A stretch of DNA of 45,461 bases, taken from positions 1 through 45,461 of the forward strand of contig DASXSR010000151.1 of the NCBI GenBank assembly GCA_036505875.1, given 5' to 3'. Under the pieces are notes generated by a model. The model was not told where the DNA came from. It searched no databases and saw only the letters and a list, made by a program, of their open reading frames with translations. The stretch is from Onstottus_A sp036505875. Its GTDB lineage: Bacteria > Acidobacteriota > Blastocatellia > UBA7656. A program made the position numbers and the translations under genes. Below are positions 6,592 through 14,310 of the stretch, one piece after another; position 1 is the stretch's first letter; the number at the start of each line of letters is the position of its first letter.

Positions 6592-7137
6592 ATGTCAGCC
6601 AGATTGAAAGAACGTTACAAAACCCAGATCGTCGCAGCCTTGGTGAAGGAATTTGATTACGAGAACACCATGGCCGCGCCGAGGCTGGAAAAGATCATCT
6701 TGAACATGGGGGTGGGACGCGAGGCGCAGACCAACTCGAAAGTGTTCGATCAAGCAGCGATGGAGCTTGCGACGATTAGCGGCCAGAAACCGGTAGTTAC
6801 CAAAGCCAGAAAGTCCATTGCCGCATTTAAGCTGCGGACCGGAATGCCCGTCGGCGTTTCTGTTACGTTGCGCGGCGAGCGAATGTACGAATTCTTGGAT
6901 CGGCTGATAAACGCAGTGCTTCCGCGTGTTCGCGACTTTCGCGGCGTCAGCCCGCGCGCGTTTGATGGACGTGGAAATTACACAGTCGGAATCAAAGATC
7001 AGTTGATCTTTCCGGAGATCGACTTCAACAAGGTCGATAGAACGCGAGGAATGAACATCTCGATAGTGACGACGGCTCGAACCGACGAGGAGGGTCGCGC
7101 GCTCTTGAGAGAGTTCGGGATGCCGTTTACGAAGTAG
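6592..7137 (+). CDS. rplE: 50S ribosomal protein L5
   Basis: L5 (181 aa) binds 5S rRNA and contacts the P-site tRNA. It shows PRLEKIILNMGVGREAQ, the TKARKSIAAFKLRTGMPVG block and the C-terminal GNYTVGIKDQLIFPEID with GMNISIVTTART. The length is typical. The start ATG 6592 follows AAGCAGGAAAA, with a GGA near 6579. Its TAG stop (7135-7137) abuts the heptad array, whose first unit begins on the last G. Confidence 0.97.
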   Translation: MSARLKERYKTQIVAALVKEFDYENTMAAPRLEKIILNMGVGREAQTNSKVFDQAAMELATISGQKPVVTKARKSIAAFKLRTGMPVGVSVTLRGERMYEFLDRLINAVLPRVRDFRGVSPRAFDGRGNYTVGIKDQLIFPEIDFNKVDRTRGMNISIVTTARTDEEGRALLREFGMPFTK

Positions 7138-7206
7138 CCATTGGTCATTTGTCCTTCGTCATTTGTTGACGGGCCAAGTGACGAATGACCGATGACAAAG
7201 GACAAA
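7137..7206. repeat. Ten-unit heptad hairpin, rplE-rpsN spacer
   Basis: Ten exact 7-nt units fill 7137-7206: GCCATTG, GTCATTT, GTCCTTC, GTCATTT, then after a turn TGACGAA, TGACCGA, TGACAAA and GGACAAA. GTCATTTG (7158-7165) pairs with CAAGTGAC (7175-7182), and the stem extends outward through two more heptads with one mismatch each. AAGGA (7198-7202), at the base of the stem, is the rpsN Shine-Dalgarno, 5 nt before ATG 7208. Confidence 0.85.
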
Positions 7207-7207
7207 G

Positions 7208-7492
7208 ATGGCAAGAATTTCTTCAACATTTAAGGCTAATGAGCTGAAGCGGGCGCTCGCCAACGCGAAACTCCGCGTCAGGGAGCAGCAGGGTAAAGCG
7301 ACCAAGAAGGCGGTGAAGCGCGCGAAAGCGGCGGGGCTCAACCTGAATGTCTTTACATCTCGCGTTCATAATCGCTGCAAGCGCTGCGGGCGGGGGCGCG
7401 GCTATTTGCGCAAGTTCGCCTTGTGCAGAATATGTTTTCGCGGGCTGGCGCTGGAGGGACATATACCGGGAGTGACGAAGGCGAGTTGGTGA
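7208..7492 (+). CDS. rpsN: 30S ribosomal protein S14, zinc form with long N-terminus
   Basis: S14 (94 aa) is a late-assembling 30S head protein. The C-terminal half is the zinc-binding form, with C57-x2-C60 and C73-x2-C76 and the ending CFRGLALEGHIPGVTKASW. Zinc-type S14 is usually about 61 residues; here an extra basic N-terminal segment of about 33 residues makes it as long as the zinc-free form. ATG 7208 is supported by AAGGA 5 nt upstream. rpsH starts 7 nt after the stop. Confidence 0.94.
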   Translation: MARISSTFKANELKRALANAKLRVREQQGKATKKAVKRAKAAGLNLNVFTSRVHNRCKRCGRGRGYLRKFALCRICFRGLALEGHIPGVTKASW

Positions 7493-7499
7493 GGAGCTT

Positions 7500-7892
7500 A
7501 TGACGGATCCAATAGCAGATATGTTGACACGTGTTCGAAACGCTTACGCAGCCAAACATCAAAAGGTCGATGTGCCGGCTTCAAATCTGAAAGTCGAGAT
7601 TGCGCGGATACTAAAAGAAGAAGGTTTCATAAACAATTACAAGGTCATCGGTGAGAACACCGTGAAGAACATCCGCATTTATCTCAAGTATGGCGCGAAG
7701 GGGGAGCAAGTGCTCTCGAAGCTCGAGCGAGTGTCAAAGCCCGGCTGCCGAGTTTACGTGAGCGGCACCTCCGTGCCTAAAGTGCTCGGCGGGATGGGGA
7801 TCAACATACTATCGACCTCTCGCGGGTTGATGACCGATCGTCGCGCGCGCCGGGAAAAGATTGGAGGCGAGTTGCTCTGCCGAGTTTATTAG
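7500..7892 (+). CDS. rpsH: 30S ribosomal protein S8
   Basis: S8 (130 aa) binds the central domain of 16S rRNA and, in many bacteria, the spc mRNA. The N-terminus TDPIADMLTRVRNAYAAKH and the C-terminal block GVNILSTSRG-like GINILSTSRGLMTDRRARRE are diagnostic. The length is canonical. The start is preceded by GAGGAG at 7491-7496, which overlaps the rpsN stop. Confidence 0.97.
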   Translation: MTDPIADMLTRVRNAYAAKHQKVDVPASNLKVEIARILKEEGFINNYKVIGENTVKNIRIYLKYGAKGEQVLSKLERVSKPGCRVYVSGTSVPKVLGGMGINILSTSRGLMTDRRARREKIGGELLCRVY

Positions 7893-7901
7893 GGGCTGGT
7901 T

Positions 7902-8456
7902 ATGTCGAGAATAGGTAGAAAGCCGGTAGCTTTACCAAAGGGCGTCAAGATTAAGATCGATAACGGCACTGTCGAGGTCACCGGACCTAAAGGTACTGTC
8001 GCGGTGCCTCTTCCTGATGGCATCAAGTGCCGTGTCGAGGGCGAACACTTGATAGCCGAGCGCGAATCCGATGACCACGCGGCGCTGCACGGGCTCGCGC
8101 GGGCGCTGGTGCAGAACGCAGTGACCGGGGTTACAGAAGGCTTCACGCGGCAACTTGACATCGTGGGCGTGGGTTACAAAGCCGAGCGACAGAAGGATCG
8201 AGTAGTCTTCAATCTGGGTTACTCGCACCCGATCGAGTTCCCGTTGCCGAAAGGAATCGATGTCAAAGTGGAGCGCGCCAACAAGCCGATTCAGCAGTAT
8301 CAAACTACGCTCACCATTACCGGCATTGATCGTCAACAGGTGGGCCAGGTTGCAGCGGACATGCGAGGCCTTCGTCGTCCTGATCCTTATAAAGGGAAAG
8401 GCGTGCGATATGCCAACGAGGTGCTCAAGCTTAAGCCGGGCAAGACTGGAAAATAG
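7902..8456 (+). CDS. rplF: 50S ribosomal protein L6
   Basis: L6 (184 aa) lies near the GTPase-associated centre. It opens MSRIGRKPVALPKGVKI and has the two repeated L6 folds; the C-terminal signature DPYKGKGVRYANEVLKLKPGK is intact. The start is 9 nt after the rpsH stop, and rplR starts 2 nt after its own stop, so rpsH, rplF and rplR form a tightly packed trio without spacer repeats. Confidence 0.97.
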   Translation: MSRIGRKPVALPKGVKIKIDNGTVEVTGPKGTVAVPLPDGIKCRVEGEHLIAERESDDHAALHGLARALVQNAVTGVTEGFTRQLDIVGVGYKAERQKDRVVFNLGYSHPIEFPLPKGIDVKVERANKPIQQYQTTLTITGIDRQQVGQVAADMRGLRRPDPYKGKGVRYANEVLKLKPGKTGK

Positions 8457-8458
8457 AA

Positions 8459-8818
8459 ATGGCAAGAAAGACAAGTCAGCAGATTAGGCGAGCAGTTCAC
8501 CGGAGAATTCGGAACAAAATTTCGGGCTCCGCCGAGCGCCCTCGATTTGCGATCTACCGTAGTCTGCATCACATTTACGCCCAACTCATTGACGATGACA
8601 AGGGTGTGACATTGACTGCGGCTTCAACAAACGAACCGGCATGGCGTGGACGGACGGGCGGAAACGTCTCGGCTGCCAAAGAAGTCGGTAAAACAATAGC
8701 CGAGCGCGCTAAAGAGAAGGGAATCAAGCGCGTGGTGTTCGACCGCGGCGGTTACATTTATCACGGACGCGTTCGAAGCCTCGCCGAGGCCGCGCGAGAA
8801 GCAGGGTTGGAATTCTAG
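8459..8818 (+). CDS. rplR: 50S ribosomal protein L18
   Basis: L18 (119 aa) binds 5S rRNA with L5. It shows RRAVHRRIRNKISGSAERPR, FAIYRSLHHIYAQLIDDD and the C-terminal VVFDRGGYIYHGRVRSLAEAAREAGL, all typical. The length is normal. It is 2 nt downstream of rplF. A 93-nt spacer with a degraded REPIN-like element separates it from rpsE. Confidence 0.97.
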   Translation: MARKTSQQIRRAVHRRIRNKISGSAERPRFAIYRSLHHIYAQLIDDDKGVTLTAASTNEPAWRGRTGGNVSAAKEVGKTIAERAKEKGIKRVVFDRGGYIYHGRVRSLAEAAREAGLEF

Positions 8819-8826
8819 ATTTCCGG

Positions 8827-8890
8827 GTAGCACAGACTTCAGTCTGTCTGTAGTCAGTTGGCAGGCACAGGGATACAGACTAAAGTCTGT
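8827..8890. repeat. REPIN-like GTAG doublet, right end degraded, rplR-rpsE spacer
   Basis: The left unit (8827-8847) matches the copies at 3907 and 5731 through GTAGCACAGACTTCAGTCTG. The right unit, ACAGACTAAAGTCTGT at 8875-8890, has lost the terminal GTGCTAC and runs into TTAATTC. It lies 8 nt after the rplR stop. The loss of one head suggests an old, no longer mobile copy. Confidence 0.75.
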
Positions 8891-8911
8891 TAATTCGAAA
8901 CGGAGAGATAT

Positions 8912-9415
8912 ATGGAACGAATAGAAGCATCCGGTCTTGATCTGAAGGACCAGGTCATTTCGATCAACCGCGTGACCAAAGTGGTCAAGGGCGGGAAGAA
9001 CCTCTCGTTCGCTGCGCTGGTGGTGGTCGGCAACGAGAATGGCATCGTGGGGTTCGGCTCGGGCAAGGCTCGCGAAGTGCCTCTTGCGATAAAGAAGGGA
9101 ATCGAAGCGGCCAAGAAGAACCTCGTGCGCGTGCCGCTGTCAGGCACGACTATCCCGCACCAGACGCTCGGCATTTATGGGGCAGGACGCGTGTTGCTGA
9201 AGCCTGCGCCTGAAGGCAAAGGCGTAATCGCCGGCGGACCCGTTCGAGCGGTTATGCAGTTGGTTGGGGTTCGCGACGTGGTTACGAAATCAATAGGCTC
9301 TTCTAATCCGCACAACGTAGTACGCGCGACGTTTGAGGGGTTGAGGAGCTTGAAGGACCCGGCTTTGGTTTCGCGCCGTCGTAGGCAGGCTGCCGAAGAG
9401 GCCCCAGCCGCGTGA
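8912..9415 (+). CDS. rpsE: 30S ribosomal protein S5
   Basis: S5 (167 aa) helps decoding fidelity and mRNA unwinding. The double-stranded RNA binding fold shows LKDQVISINRVTKVVKGGKN and FAALVVVGNENGIVGFGSGKA, and the C-terminal domain GKGVIAGGPVRAVMQLVGVRD and SSNPHNVVRATFEGL. The length is typical. ATG 8912 follows GGAGAG. The spacer to rpmD (60 nt) is purine-rich, with no clear palindrome. Confidence 0.97.
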   Translation: MERIEASGLDLKDQVISINRVTKVVKGGKNLSFAALVVVGNENGIVGFGSGKAREVPLAIKKGIEAAKKNLVRVPLSGTTIPHQTLGIYGAGRVLLKPAPEGKGVIAGGPVRAVMQLVGVRDVVTKSIGSSNPHNVVRATFEGLRSLKDPALVSRRRRQAAEEAPAA

Positions 9416-9475
9416 GCCAGAATAGAGAGCCAAGCCCGAGAGCGAGAAGTAGCATAGAAGGAAGAGGAATTCGAG

Positions 9476-9682
9476 ATGCCACGAGCCAAGAGCAAAAGCG
9501 AACGCAAGACCAAGATAAGAATCCAATGGTATCGGTCGACGATTGCGACTCCGAAGGCGCATAAAGAGGTTGTGCGGAGCCTCGGATTTACCAAGCTGAA
9601 TCAAGTAGTTGAGAGGCCGGACACGGCGTCGATGAGAGGGATGGTAAAAAAGGTACCGCATCTTCTGCGGATTGTGGAGTAG
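9476..9682 (+). CDS. rpmD: 50S ribosomal protein L30
   Basis: L30 (68 aa) is a small 50S protein. The core KIRIQWYRSTIATPKAHKEV, RSLGFTKLNQVVERPDTASM and RGMVKKVPHLLRIV matches the family. A short basic leader of about 12 residues precedes the usual start. ATG 9476 is preceded by AAGGAAGAGG at about 9459-9468. Confidence 0.95.
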   Translation: MPRAKSKSERKTKIRIQWYRSTIATPKAHKEVVRSLGFTKLNQVVERPDTASMRGMVKKVPHLLRIVE

Positions 9683-9695
9683 TATTCATTAGCAA

Positions 9696-9737
9696 GAATT
9701 TGAGATTTCAAATCTGAGACTCGAAACCGGAGCCAGT
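9696..9737. repeat. Short heptad array, rpmD-rplO spacer
   Basis: Units in 7-nt register are GAATTTG (9696), AGATTTC (9703), AAATCTG (9710), AGACTCG (9717) and AAACCGG (9724), ending one base before the rplO ATG (9739). AGATTT and AAATCT form a small palindrome at 9703-9715. The vocabulary matches the rpsK-rpsD array at 14311-14380. Confidence 0.5.
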
Positions 9738-9738
9738 A

Positions 9739-10221
9739 ATGCCATTAGGAATACACAACATCGGGGCGCCCAAAGGCGCAAACAGAAATAAGAAACGGGT
9801 GGGTCGCGGCCCGGGCTCGGGTCACGGTAAGACTTCGACCCGCGGCCACAAGGGTCAGAAATCTCGCTCGGGTTACTCAGGCCGTCCGGGATTCGAAGGC
9901 GGTCAAATGCCGCTTCAGCGGCGGCTGCCCAAACGCGGCTTCACGAACATCTTCAAAAAGGAATGGATCGAGGTCAATCTCGGTGATTTGGATAAGCGCT
10001 TCGAGGCTAAAGACAACGTCACGCCGGAACTTTTGGCTGAGCGTGGTATGATCAAGCGGAGTAAGCTGAACCGATACGCTGGAGTTGTAGTGCTGGGGAA
10101 GGGCAAGCTGACGAAGGCGCTCACTATCAGTGCTCACCGTTTTAGCGAAGCGGCCCGCGGTAAGATCGAAGCAGCCGGTGGCGCGGCAAACATTGTCGCA
10201 TCTCAAGCGAAAACCGAATAG
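9739..10221 (+). CDS. rplO: 50S ribosomal protein L15
   Basis: L15 (160 aa) is a late 50S assembly protein. The Gly/Arg/Lys-rich N-terminal arm shows KKRVGRGPGSGHGKTSTRGH, then FEGGQMPLQRRLPKRGF, and the C-terminal globular part ends near AGGAANIVASQAK. The length is typical. secY starts 10 nt later, the usual spc arrangement. Confidence 0.97.
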   Translation: MPLGIHNIGAPKGANRNKKRVGRGPGSGHGKTSTRGHKGQKSRSGYSGRPGFEGGQMPLQRRLPKRGFTNIFKKEWIEVNLGDLDKRFEAKDNVTPELLAERGMIKRSKLNRYAGVVVLGKGKLTKALTISAHRFSEAARGKIEAAGGAANIVASQAKTE

Positions 10222-10231
10222 GTAAAGCATC

Positions 10232-11686
10232 ATGATCGAGAACTTCATCAACAGCGTACGCAACATCTTCGCCGTGCCAGATCTGCGCAAGCGTGTGTTC
10301 TTCACGCTGGCGATGCTCGCCGTCTATCGCATCGGATCGCACGTGCGGACTCCGGGAATTGACCCCGACGCACTGGCCGCGCTGTGGAACACTGGCGATC
10401 TGCAGCGCAGTCTGGCGGGTGTGATGGATTTGTTCTCGGGTGGAAACTTCAAAGTTGTCTCGATCTTTGCGCTAAGTATTACTCCTTACATCACCGCTTC
10501 AATCATACTCCAGTTGATGACTGTTGTTAGCGCCAAGCTGAAGGCTCTTCAAGAGGAAGGCGAGCTTGGTCGAAGAAAAATCACGCAGTACACCCGCTAC
10601 TTGACCGTTGTACTTTGCGCGGTGCAATCGTTCGGAATCGCGTATTGGCTGCAGAATCAACAGACTGCCACTGGATCGCTGGTGCGCAATCCCGGCGTCG
10701 GCTTCATCGCGATGACGATGCTCACACTTGCGACCGGTACGACATTCATCATGTGGCTTGGCGAGCAGATCACTGAACGCGGAGTGGGCAACGGAATAAG
10801 CTTGATAATCTTTGCGGGAATAGTGCTCCGGCTCCCGTCGGCCGCCTCTACGCTGTACGAGAAGCTCACTGGGGGCGGGACGGGCACGGCGCTGGGGGTG
10901 CTCGCGATAATGCTGGCGATGATGCTGGTAATCGCCGGGATAGTCTTCGTCGAGCGAGGCTTTCGCAAGGTTCCTATCAATCACGCTCGGCGGATGGTTG
11001 GCCGGCAGTCGATACCGCAACAGCAGACTCATATGCCGCTGAAGGTGAATATGGGCGGGGTGATTCCGGTGATCTTCGCCTCATCGATACTTGCGTTTCC
11101 GCAGACGATCCTCGGTTTTGTGGGCACGGACCCGACGCAGACCGCCGGATGGCGATCGTGGCTTTCGCGGGTTGCGGTCGAGATCGGCGGGCAAGGCCAT
11201 CCACTGCATTATCTGATCTATTCTTCGGCGATAATCTTTTTCACATTCTTTTATGTTTCGATTATCTTCAACACGGATGAAGTAGCGAACAACTTGCGCA
11301 AGAATGGCGCGTTCATCCCGGGAATCAGGCCGGGCAAGCGCACGGCGGATCACCTGAACGAGATACTCACGCGACTCACGACGGTGGGAGCAATCTATCT
11401 CGCGGTCGTGGCACTGCTTCCTCAGCTTCTGCTTTCGGGGTTTCAGTTTCAATACATACCGTGGATTGGTCAGTCTATTGACACTTTGCTGCGGTCTAAT
11501 CCGTTGACGTCCTGGCTGACTACCGGAATCGGCGTGAACTTCTATTTCGGCGGGACCAGCTTGCTGATCGTGATTGGCGTAGCGATGGACACGATGAATC
11601 AAGTCGAGTCTCAGCTCATAATGCGCCACTACGATGGGTTCCTCGGTCCTCGAGGCCGGCGCCTGCGCGGACGCCGCAGCTACTAA
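10232..11686 (+). CDS. secY: Protein translocase subunit SecY
   Basis: SecY (484 aa) is the channel of the SecYEG translocon in the inner membrane. The start reads FAVPDLRKRVFFTLAMLAVYRIGSHV, the first membrane segment with its conserved R-x-G, and about ten hydrophobic segments follow. The plug/TM2 region includes FSGGNFKVVSIFALSITPYI, the C5 loop RKNGAFIPGIRPGKRT is intact, and the C-terminal tail is basic. It is about 40 residues longer than E. coli SecY, within the range of related phyla. adk follows closely. Confidence 0.97.
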   Translation: MIENFINSVRNIFAVPDLRKRVFFTLAMLAVYRIGSHVRTPGIDPDALAALWNTGDLQRSLAGVMDLFSGGNFKVVSIFALSITPYITASIILQLMTVVSAKLKALQEEGELGRRKITQYTRYLTVVLCAVQSFGIAYWLQNQQTATGSLVRNPGVGFIAMTMLTLATGTTFIMWLGEQITERGVGNGISLIIFAGIVLRLPSAASTLYEKLTGGGTGTALGVLAIMLAMMLVIAGIVFVERGFRKVPINHARRMVGRQSIPQQQTHMPLKVNMGGVIPVIFASSILAFPQTILGFVGTDPTQTAGWRSWLSRVAVEIGGQGHPLHYLIYSSAIIFFTFFYVSIIFNTDEVANNLRKNGAFIPGIRPGKRTADHLNEILTRLTTVGAIYLAVVALLPQLLLSGFQFQYIPWIGQSIDTLLRSNPLTSWLTTGIGVNFYFGGTSLLIVIGVAMDTMNQVESQLIMRHYDGFLGPRGRRLRGRRSY

Positions 11687-11691
11687 GTGAT

Positions 11692-12339
11692 ATGCCTGAC
11701 ATCATTGTCTTGATGGGTCCGCAAGGCGCGGGCAAAGGCACTCAGGCGCAGATGCTGGCCGAAAGACTTGGACTTACCCAGATCGCAACAGGAGACATCT
11801 TGCGGGAGCTGGCGCAAAGCTCGACGCCGCTCGGAGTGCAGGTTCGCGAGGTCCAAGCCGCGGGGCAGCTCGTGTCGGATGACATTCTGGCTGAAGTTGT
11901 GAAGTCGCGGCTCAGCCACGGAGATTGTGAGCGCGGGTGCATTTTGGATGGCTTTCCCAGAACGCTTCCGCAAGCGTGGCTGCTGGAGTCCATCGCTGAA
12001 AGTCTTGGGCACCAGATCACCGTTATCAACATGGACGCGCCGCGCGACGTGCTCATCAAGCGGCTGTCAGGGCGGAGGACCTGCAGTGCCTGTGGGGCGA
12101 TATACAACGTCTATTTCAAACCGAGCAAGAAGGAAGGAGTTTGCGATTTGGATGGGCAACCGCTGATTACCAGGTCTGATGATAATGAGGAGGCGATTGC
12201 CCGGCGTCTGGCGCTTTACGATGAGAAAACCCGACCGCTCGTCGACTATTACACGCAGGGCGGTCGTCTTCATTCGGTCGATGGAACAGGCACGCCTGAA
12301 GACGTCTTTCGGCGGATAATTCCGATATTCGAGAGTTAA
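11692..12339 (+). CDS. adk: Adenylate kinase
   Basis: Adenylate kinase (215 aa) interconverts 2 ADP with ATP and AMP in the cytosol. The P-loop GPQGAGKGTQ lies at residues 9-18, and ILDGFPRTLPQA, the NMP/core signature, follows mid-protein. The long LID domain carries zinc-type ligands C131, C134, C151 and D154. The gene lies between secY and map as in many spc operons, starting 5 nt after secY. Confidence 0.97.
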   Translation: MPDIIVLMGPQGAGKGTQAQMLAERLGLTQIATGDILRELAQSSTPLGVQVREVQAAGQLVSDDILAEVVKSRLSHGDCERGCILDGFPRTLPQAWLLESIAESLGHQITVINMDAPRDVLIKRLSGRRTCSACGAIYNVYFKPSKKEGVCDLDGQPLITRSDDNEEAIARRLALYDEKTRPLVDYYTQGGRLHSVDGTGTPEDVFRRIIPIFES

Positions 12340-12357
12340 ATTGCGATTCACTGTTGC

Positions 12358-13134
12358 ATGATAATTCGCAAGTCCAAACTGGAAATTGAGAAAATGCGCA
12401 CGGCGGGCGTAATTGTCGCGCACGTCCTGAAGCAATTGTCAGAGATGGTGCAGCCCGGAATAACAACGCTCGATCTGGACTATGAAGCAGAGAGAATGAT
12501 TGTCGGGGCCGGCGCGTATCCGACATTCAAAGGCTATAACGGCTTTCCGCGCTCGATTTGCGCGTCAATAAACGACGAGGTCGTTCATGGTATACCAGGC
12601 AAGCGCAAGCTGCGCGAGGGCGACATCGTTGGTATCGACTGCGGCGCAACCTACATGGGATACGTTGGTGATGCCGCTGTGACGATTCCGGTCGGGAACG
12701 TAAGCGACCCAGTGAAGCGGCTTCTCGATGTGACCCGGCGGTCGCTCTTTGAGGCGATCGACAAATGCCGAGTCGGCAACAGGCTCGGTGATGTATGCAA
12801 CGCGGTGCAGTCGTGCGTTGAGCCGATGGGCTATGGAATAGTAAGGAATTATTGCGGTCACGGCGTAGGACGCGCGATGCACGAAGAACCGCAGGTGCCA
12901 AACTATGGTAGGCAGGGGACCGGTCCGGTGTTGCGCGAAGGGTTGGTCATAGCGATTGAACCGATGATCAACCTCGGACACGAAGACGTGAAGGTGCTTT
13001 CAGACGGTTGGACTGTGATCACGATGGATGGTCAACCGTCCGCGCATTTCGAGCACACGGTCGCAATTACTCGAGACGGACCTCAGATTCTGACGATGTT
13101 GGACAACGGGGCGGAGGCAGTGAAGATTGAGTAG
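12358..13134 (+). CDS. map: Methionine aminopeptidase, type I
   Basis: MetAP (258 aa) removes the initiator Met from new proteins at the ribosome. The pita-bread fold motifs are present: VGIDCGATYMGYVGDAAVT with the metal-binding Asp pair, CGHGVGRAMHEEP with the metal His (H168), and VIAIEPMINLG with the Glu ligand. The start ATG 12358 is 18 nt after adk, with no clear Shine-Dalgarno. infA, which usually follows, is missing; 102 nt of sequence without an obvious reading frame lead to rpmJ. Confidence 0.96.
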   Translation: MIIRKSKLEIEKMRTAGVIVAHVLKQLSEMVQPGITTLDLDYEAERMIVGAGAYPTFKGYNGFPRSICASINDEVVHGIPGKRKLREGDIVGIDCGATYMGYVGDAAVTIPVGNVSDPVKRLLDVTRRSLFEAIDKCRVGNRLGDVCNAVQSCVEPMGYGIVRNYCGHGVGRAMHEEPQVPNYGRQGTGPVLREGLVIAIEPMINLGHEDVKVLSDGWTVITMDGQPSAHFEHTVAITRDGPQILTMLDNGAEAVKIE

Positions 13135-13236
13135 GCGTGGAGGTTGCCGATTGTCGATTACGGATGTTAGAATCACAGTTTGCCATCCGCGGCATTTTCG
13201 CGACAGGGCGACTGCGTCAGGTGAAGGAAGAATCAA

Positions 13237-13350
13237 ATGAAGGTCAGGGCGTCGGTAAAGAAAATGTGTGACAATTGCAAGATTATCCACCGCAAAGGCG
13301 TGGTGAGGGTGATCTGCACCAACCCGAAGCACAAGCAGCGGCAAGGTTAA
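13237..13350 (+). CDS. rpmJ: 50S ribosomal protein L36
   Basis: This 37-codon gene encodes L36, a small zinc-binding 50S protein. The sequence MKVRASVKKMCDNCKIIHRK, then GVVRVICTNPKHKQRQG, has the zinc ligands C11, C14, C27 and H32 in the standard spacing. ATG 13237 is preceded by GAAGGAAG at 13222-13229. rpsM begins 13 nt after the TAA (13348-13350). This is the zinc-containing L36 type. Confidence 0.95.
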   Translation: MKVRASVKKMCDNCKIIHRKGVVRVICTNPKHKQRQG

Positions 13351-13363
13351 GCACGGAGGAATA

Positions 13364-13747
13364 ATGGCACGCATTGCAGGTGTGGACCTGCCGGCAAATA
13401 AACGAGCCGAGATCGGTCTAACGTACATTTATGGAATCGGCCGCTCTCGCTCGAACAAGATTTTGAGTGAAGCAGGGGTTGAGGTCGATAAGCGGGTCCG
13501 GGAGTTGAGCGAGGAAGAGGTCAACCGCATCCGTACGGTCATCGATCAGCAAGGCGGAGTCGAGGGCGATCTGCGCAAGCAGATTCAGATGGACATCAAG
13601 CGGTTGATGGACATCGGCTGCTATCGCGGCTTGCGACACCGTCGCGGGTTGCCGGTTCGAGGTCAGCGCACTCACACAAACGCGCGGACTCGAAAAGGAC
13701 CGCGACGAATGACCGTGGCCAAAAAGAAGGCGCCAGGAAAGAAATAG
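13364..13747 (+). CDS. rpsM: 30S ribosomal protein S13
   Basis: S13 (127 aa) forms bridges B1a and B1b and contacts the P-site tRNA. MARIAGVDLPANKRAEIGLT, YIYGIGRSRSNKIL, and the C-terminal tRNA-contact tail RHRRGLPVRGQRTHTNARTR identify it. ATG 13364 follows GGAGGA at 13354-13359. The final residues are a Lys-rich tail (KKKAPGKK). Confidence 0.97.
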   Translation: MARIAGVDLPANKRAEIGLTYIYGIGRSRSNKILSEAGVEVDKRVRELSEEEVNRIRTVIDQQGGVEGDLRKQIQMDIKRLMDIGCYRGLRHRRGLPVRGQRTHTNARTRKGPRRMTVAKKKAPGKK

Positions 13748-13750
13748 CAA

Positions 13751-13799
13751 GTGAAGCGTGATTCGTGAGATCACGCATCACACATCACGAATCACGAGA
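13751..13799. repeat. Heptad hairpin, rpsM-rpsK spacer
   Basis: Seven exact units fill 13751-13799: GTGAAGC, GTGATTC, GTGAGAT, then CACGCAT, CACACAT, CACGAAT and CACGAGA, followed by CTT and the rpsK ATG (13803). CGTGATTCGTGA (13757-13768) is exactly complementary to 13785-13796. The words match the rplC-rplD array (1275-1295). No good Shine-Dalgarno exists outside the array. Confidence 0.85.
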
Positions 13800-13802
13800 C
13801 TT

Positions 13803-14210
13803 ATGGCAAAAGCTCAAGCAAAGGCTGGTAAGAAGAAGACTTTCAAGCGCAAGGAGCGGCGACTCGTGGCGCAAGGCATCGTTCACATCCAAGCGAGTTT
13901 TAACAACACGCTGGTGGCGATTACCGATCTCGAAGGCAATCTGTTGAGTCAATCGTCGGCAGGAGCGCTCGGCTTCCACGGCTCGCGAAAAGGGACCCCG
14001 TTCGCCGCGCAACAAGCGGCGCTCCGCGCAGCTCAAGCCGCGAGAGAGCTCGGGATGCATTCCTGCGAGGTGAGGGTTAAGGGGCCGGGCTCTGGACGCG
14101 AGTCCGCGGTGCGCGCGATTCAAACGGCCGGGATCGAGATTAAGACGATTCGCGACGTAACTCCGATTCCACACAACGGGTGTCGTCCGCCAAAGCGTCG
14201 CAGGGTTTGA
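13803..14210 (+). CDS. rpsK: 30S ribosomal protein S11
   Basis: S11 (135 aa) is a platform protein near the E site. HIQASFNNTLVAITDLEGN, SSAGALGFHGSRKGTPFAAQ and VRVKGPGSGRESAVRAIQTAG are diagnostic, and it ends in PHNGCRPPKRRRV. ATG 13803 is chosen because an upstream in-frame start (13758) would translate the spacer hairpin. A basic leader (KAQAKAGKKKTFKRKERR) precedes the core. Confidence 0.95.
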   Translation: MAKAQAKAGKKKTFKRKERRLVAQGIVHIQASFNNTLVAITDLEGNLLSQSSAGALGFHGSRKGTPFAAQQAALRAAQAARELGMHSCEVRVKGPGSGRESAVRAIQTAGIEIKTIRDVTPIPHNGCRPPKRRRV

Positions 14211-14262
14211 TCAACACTTCAGATGCAGGCGACTGAACTCGCCGGCGTCTTAAAGGATGAAG

Positions 14263-14282
14263 GGCGGGACGGATTTCCCGCC
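14263..14282 (+). repeat. Small GC-rich hairpin after rpsK
   Basis: GGCGGGA (14263-14269) pairs with TCCCGCC (14276-14282) around a 6-nt loop in the 198-nt rpsK-rpsD spacer. The sequence after it (TGTAAACTTTTG) has only a broken T-run, so it might attenuate or be a processing site, but it is not a convincing terminator. Confidence 0.4.
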
Positions 14283-14310
14283 TGTAAACTTTTGCTGAAC
14301 CGTTGTTTGG

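Noticed and set aside
13135..13236. Cryptic infA frame between map and rpmJ
   Set aside because: All frames are interrupted or lack IF-1-like sequence.
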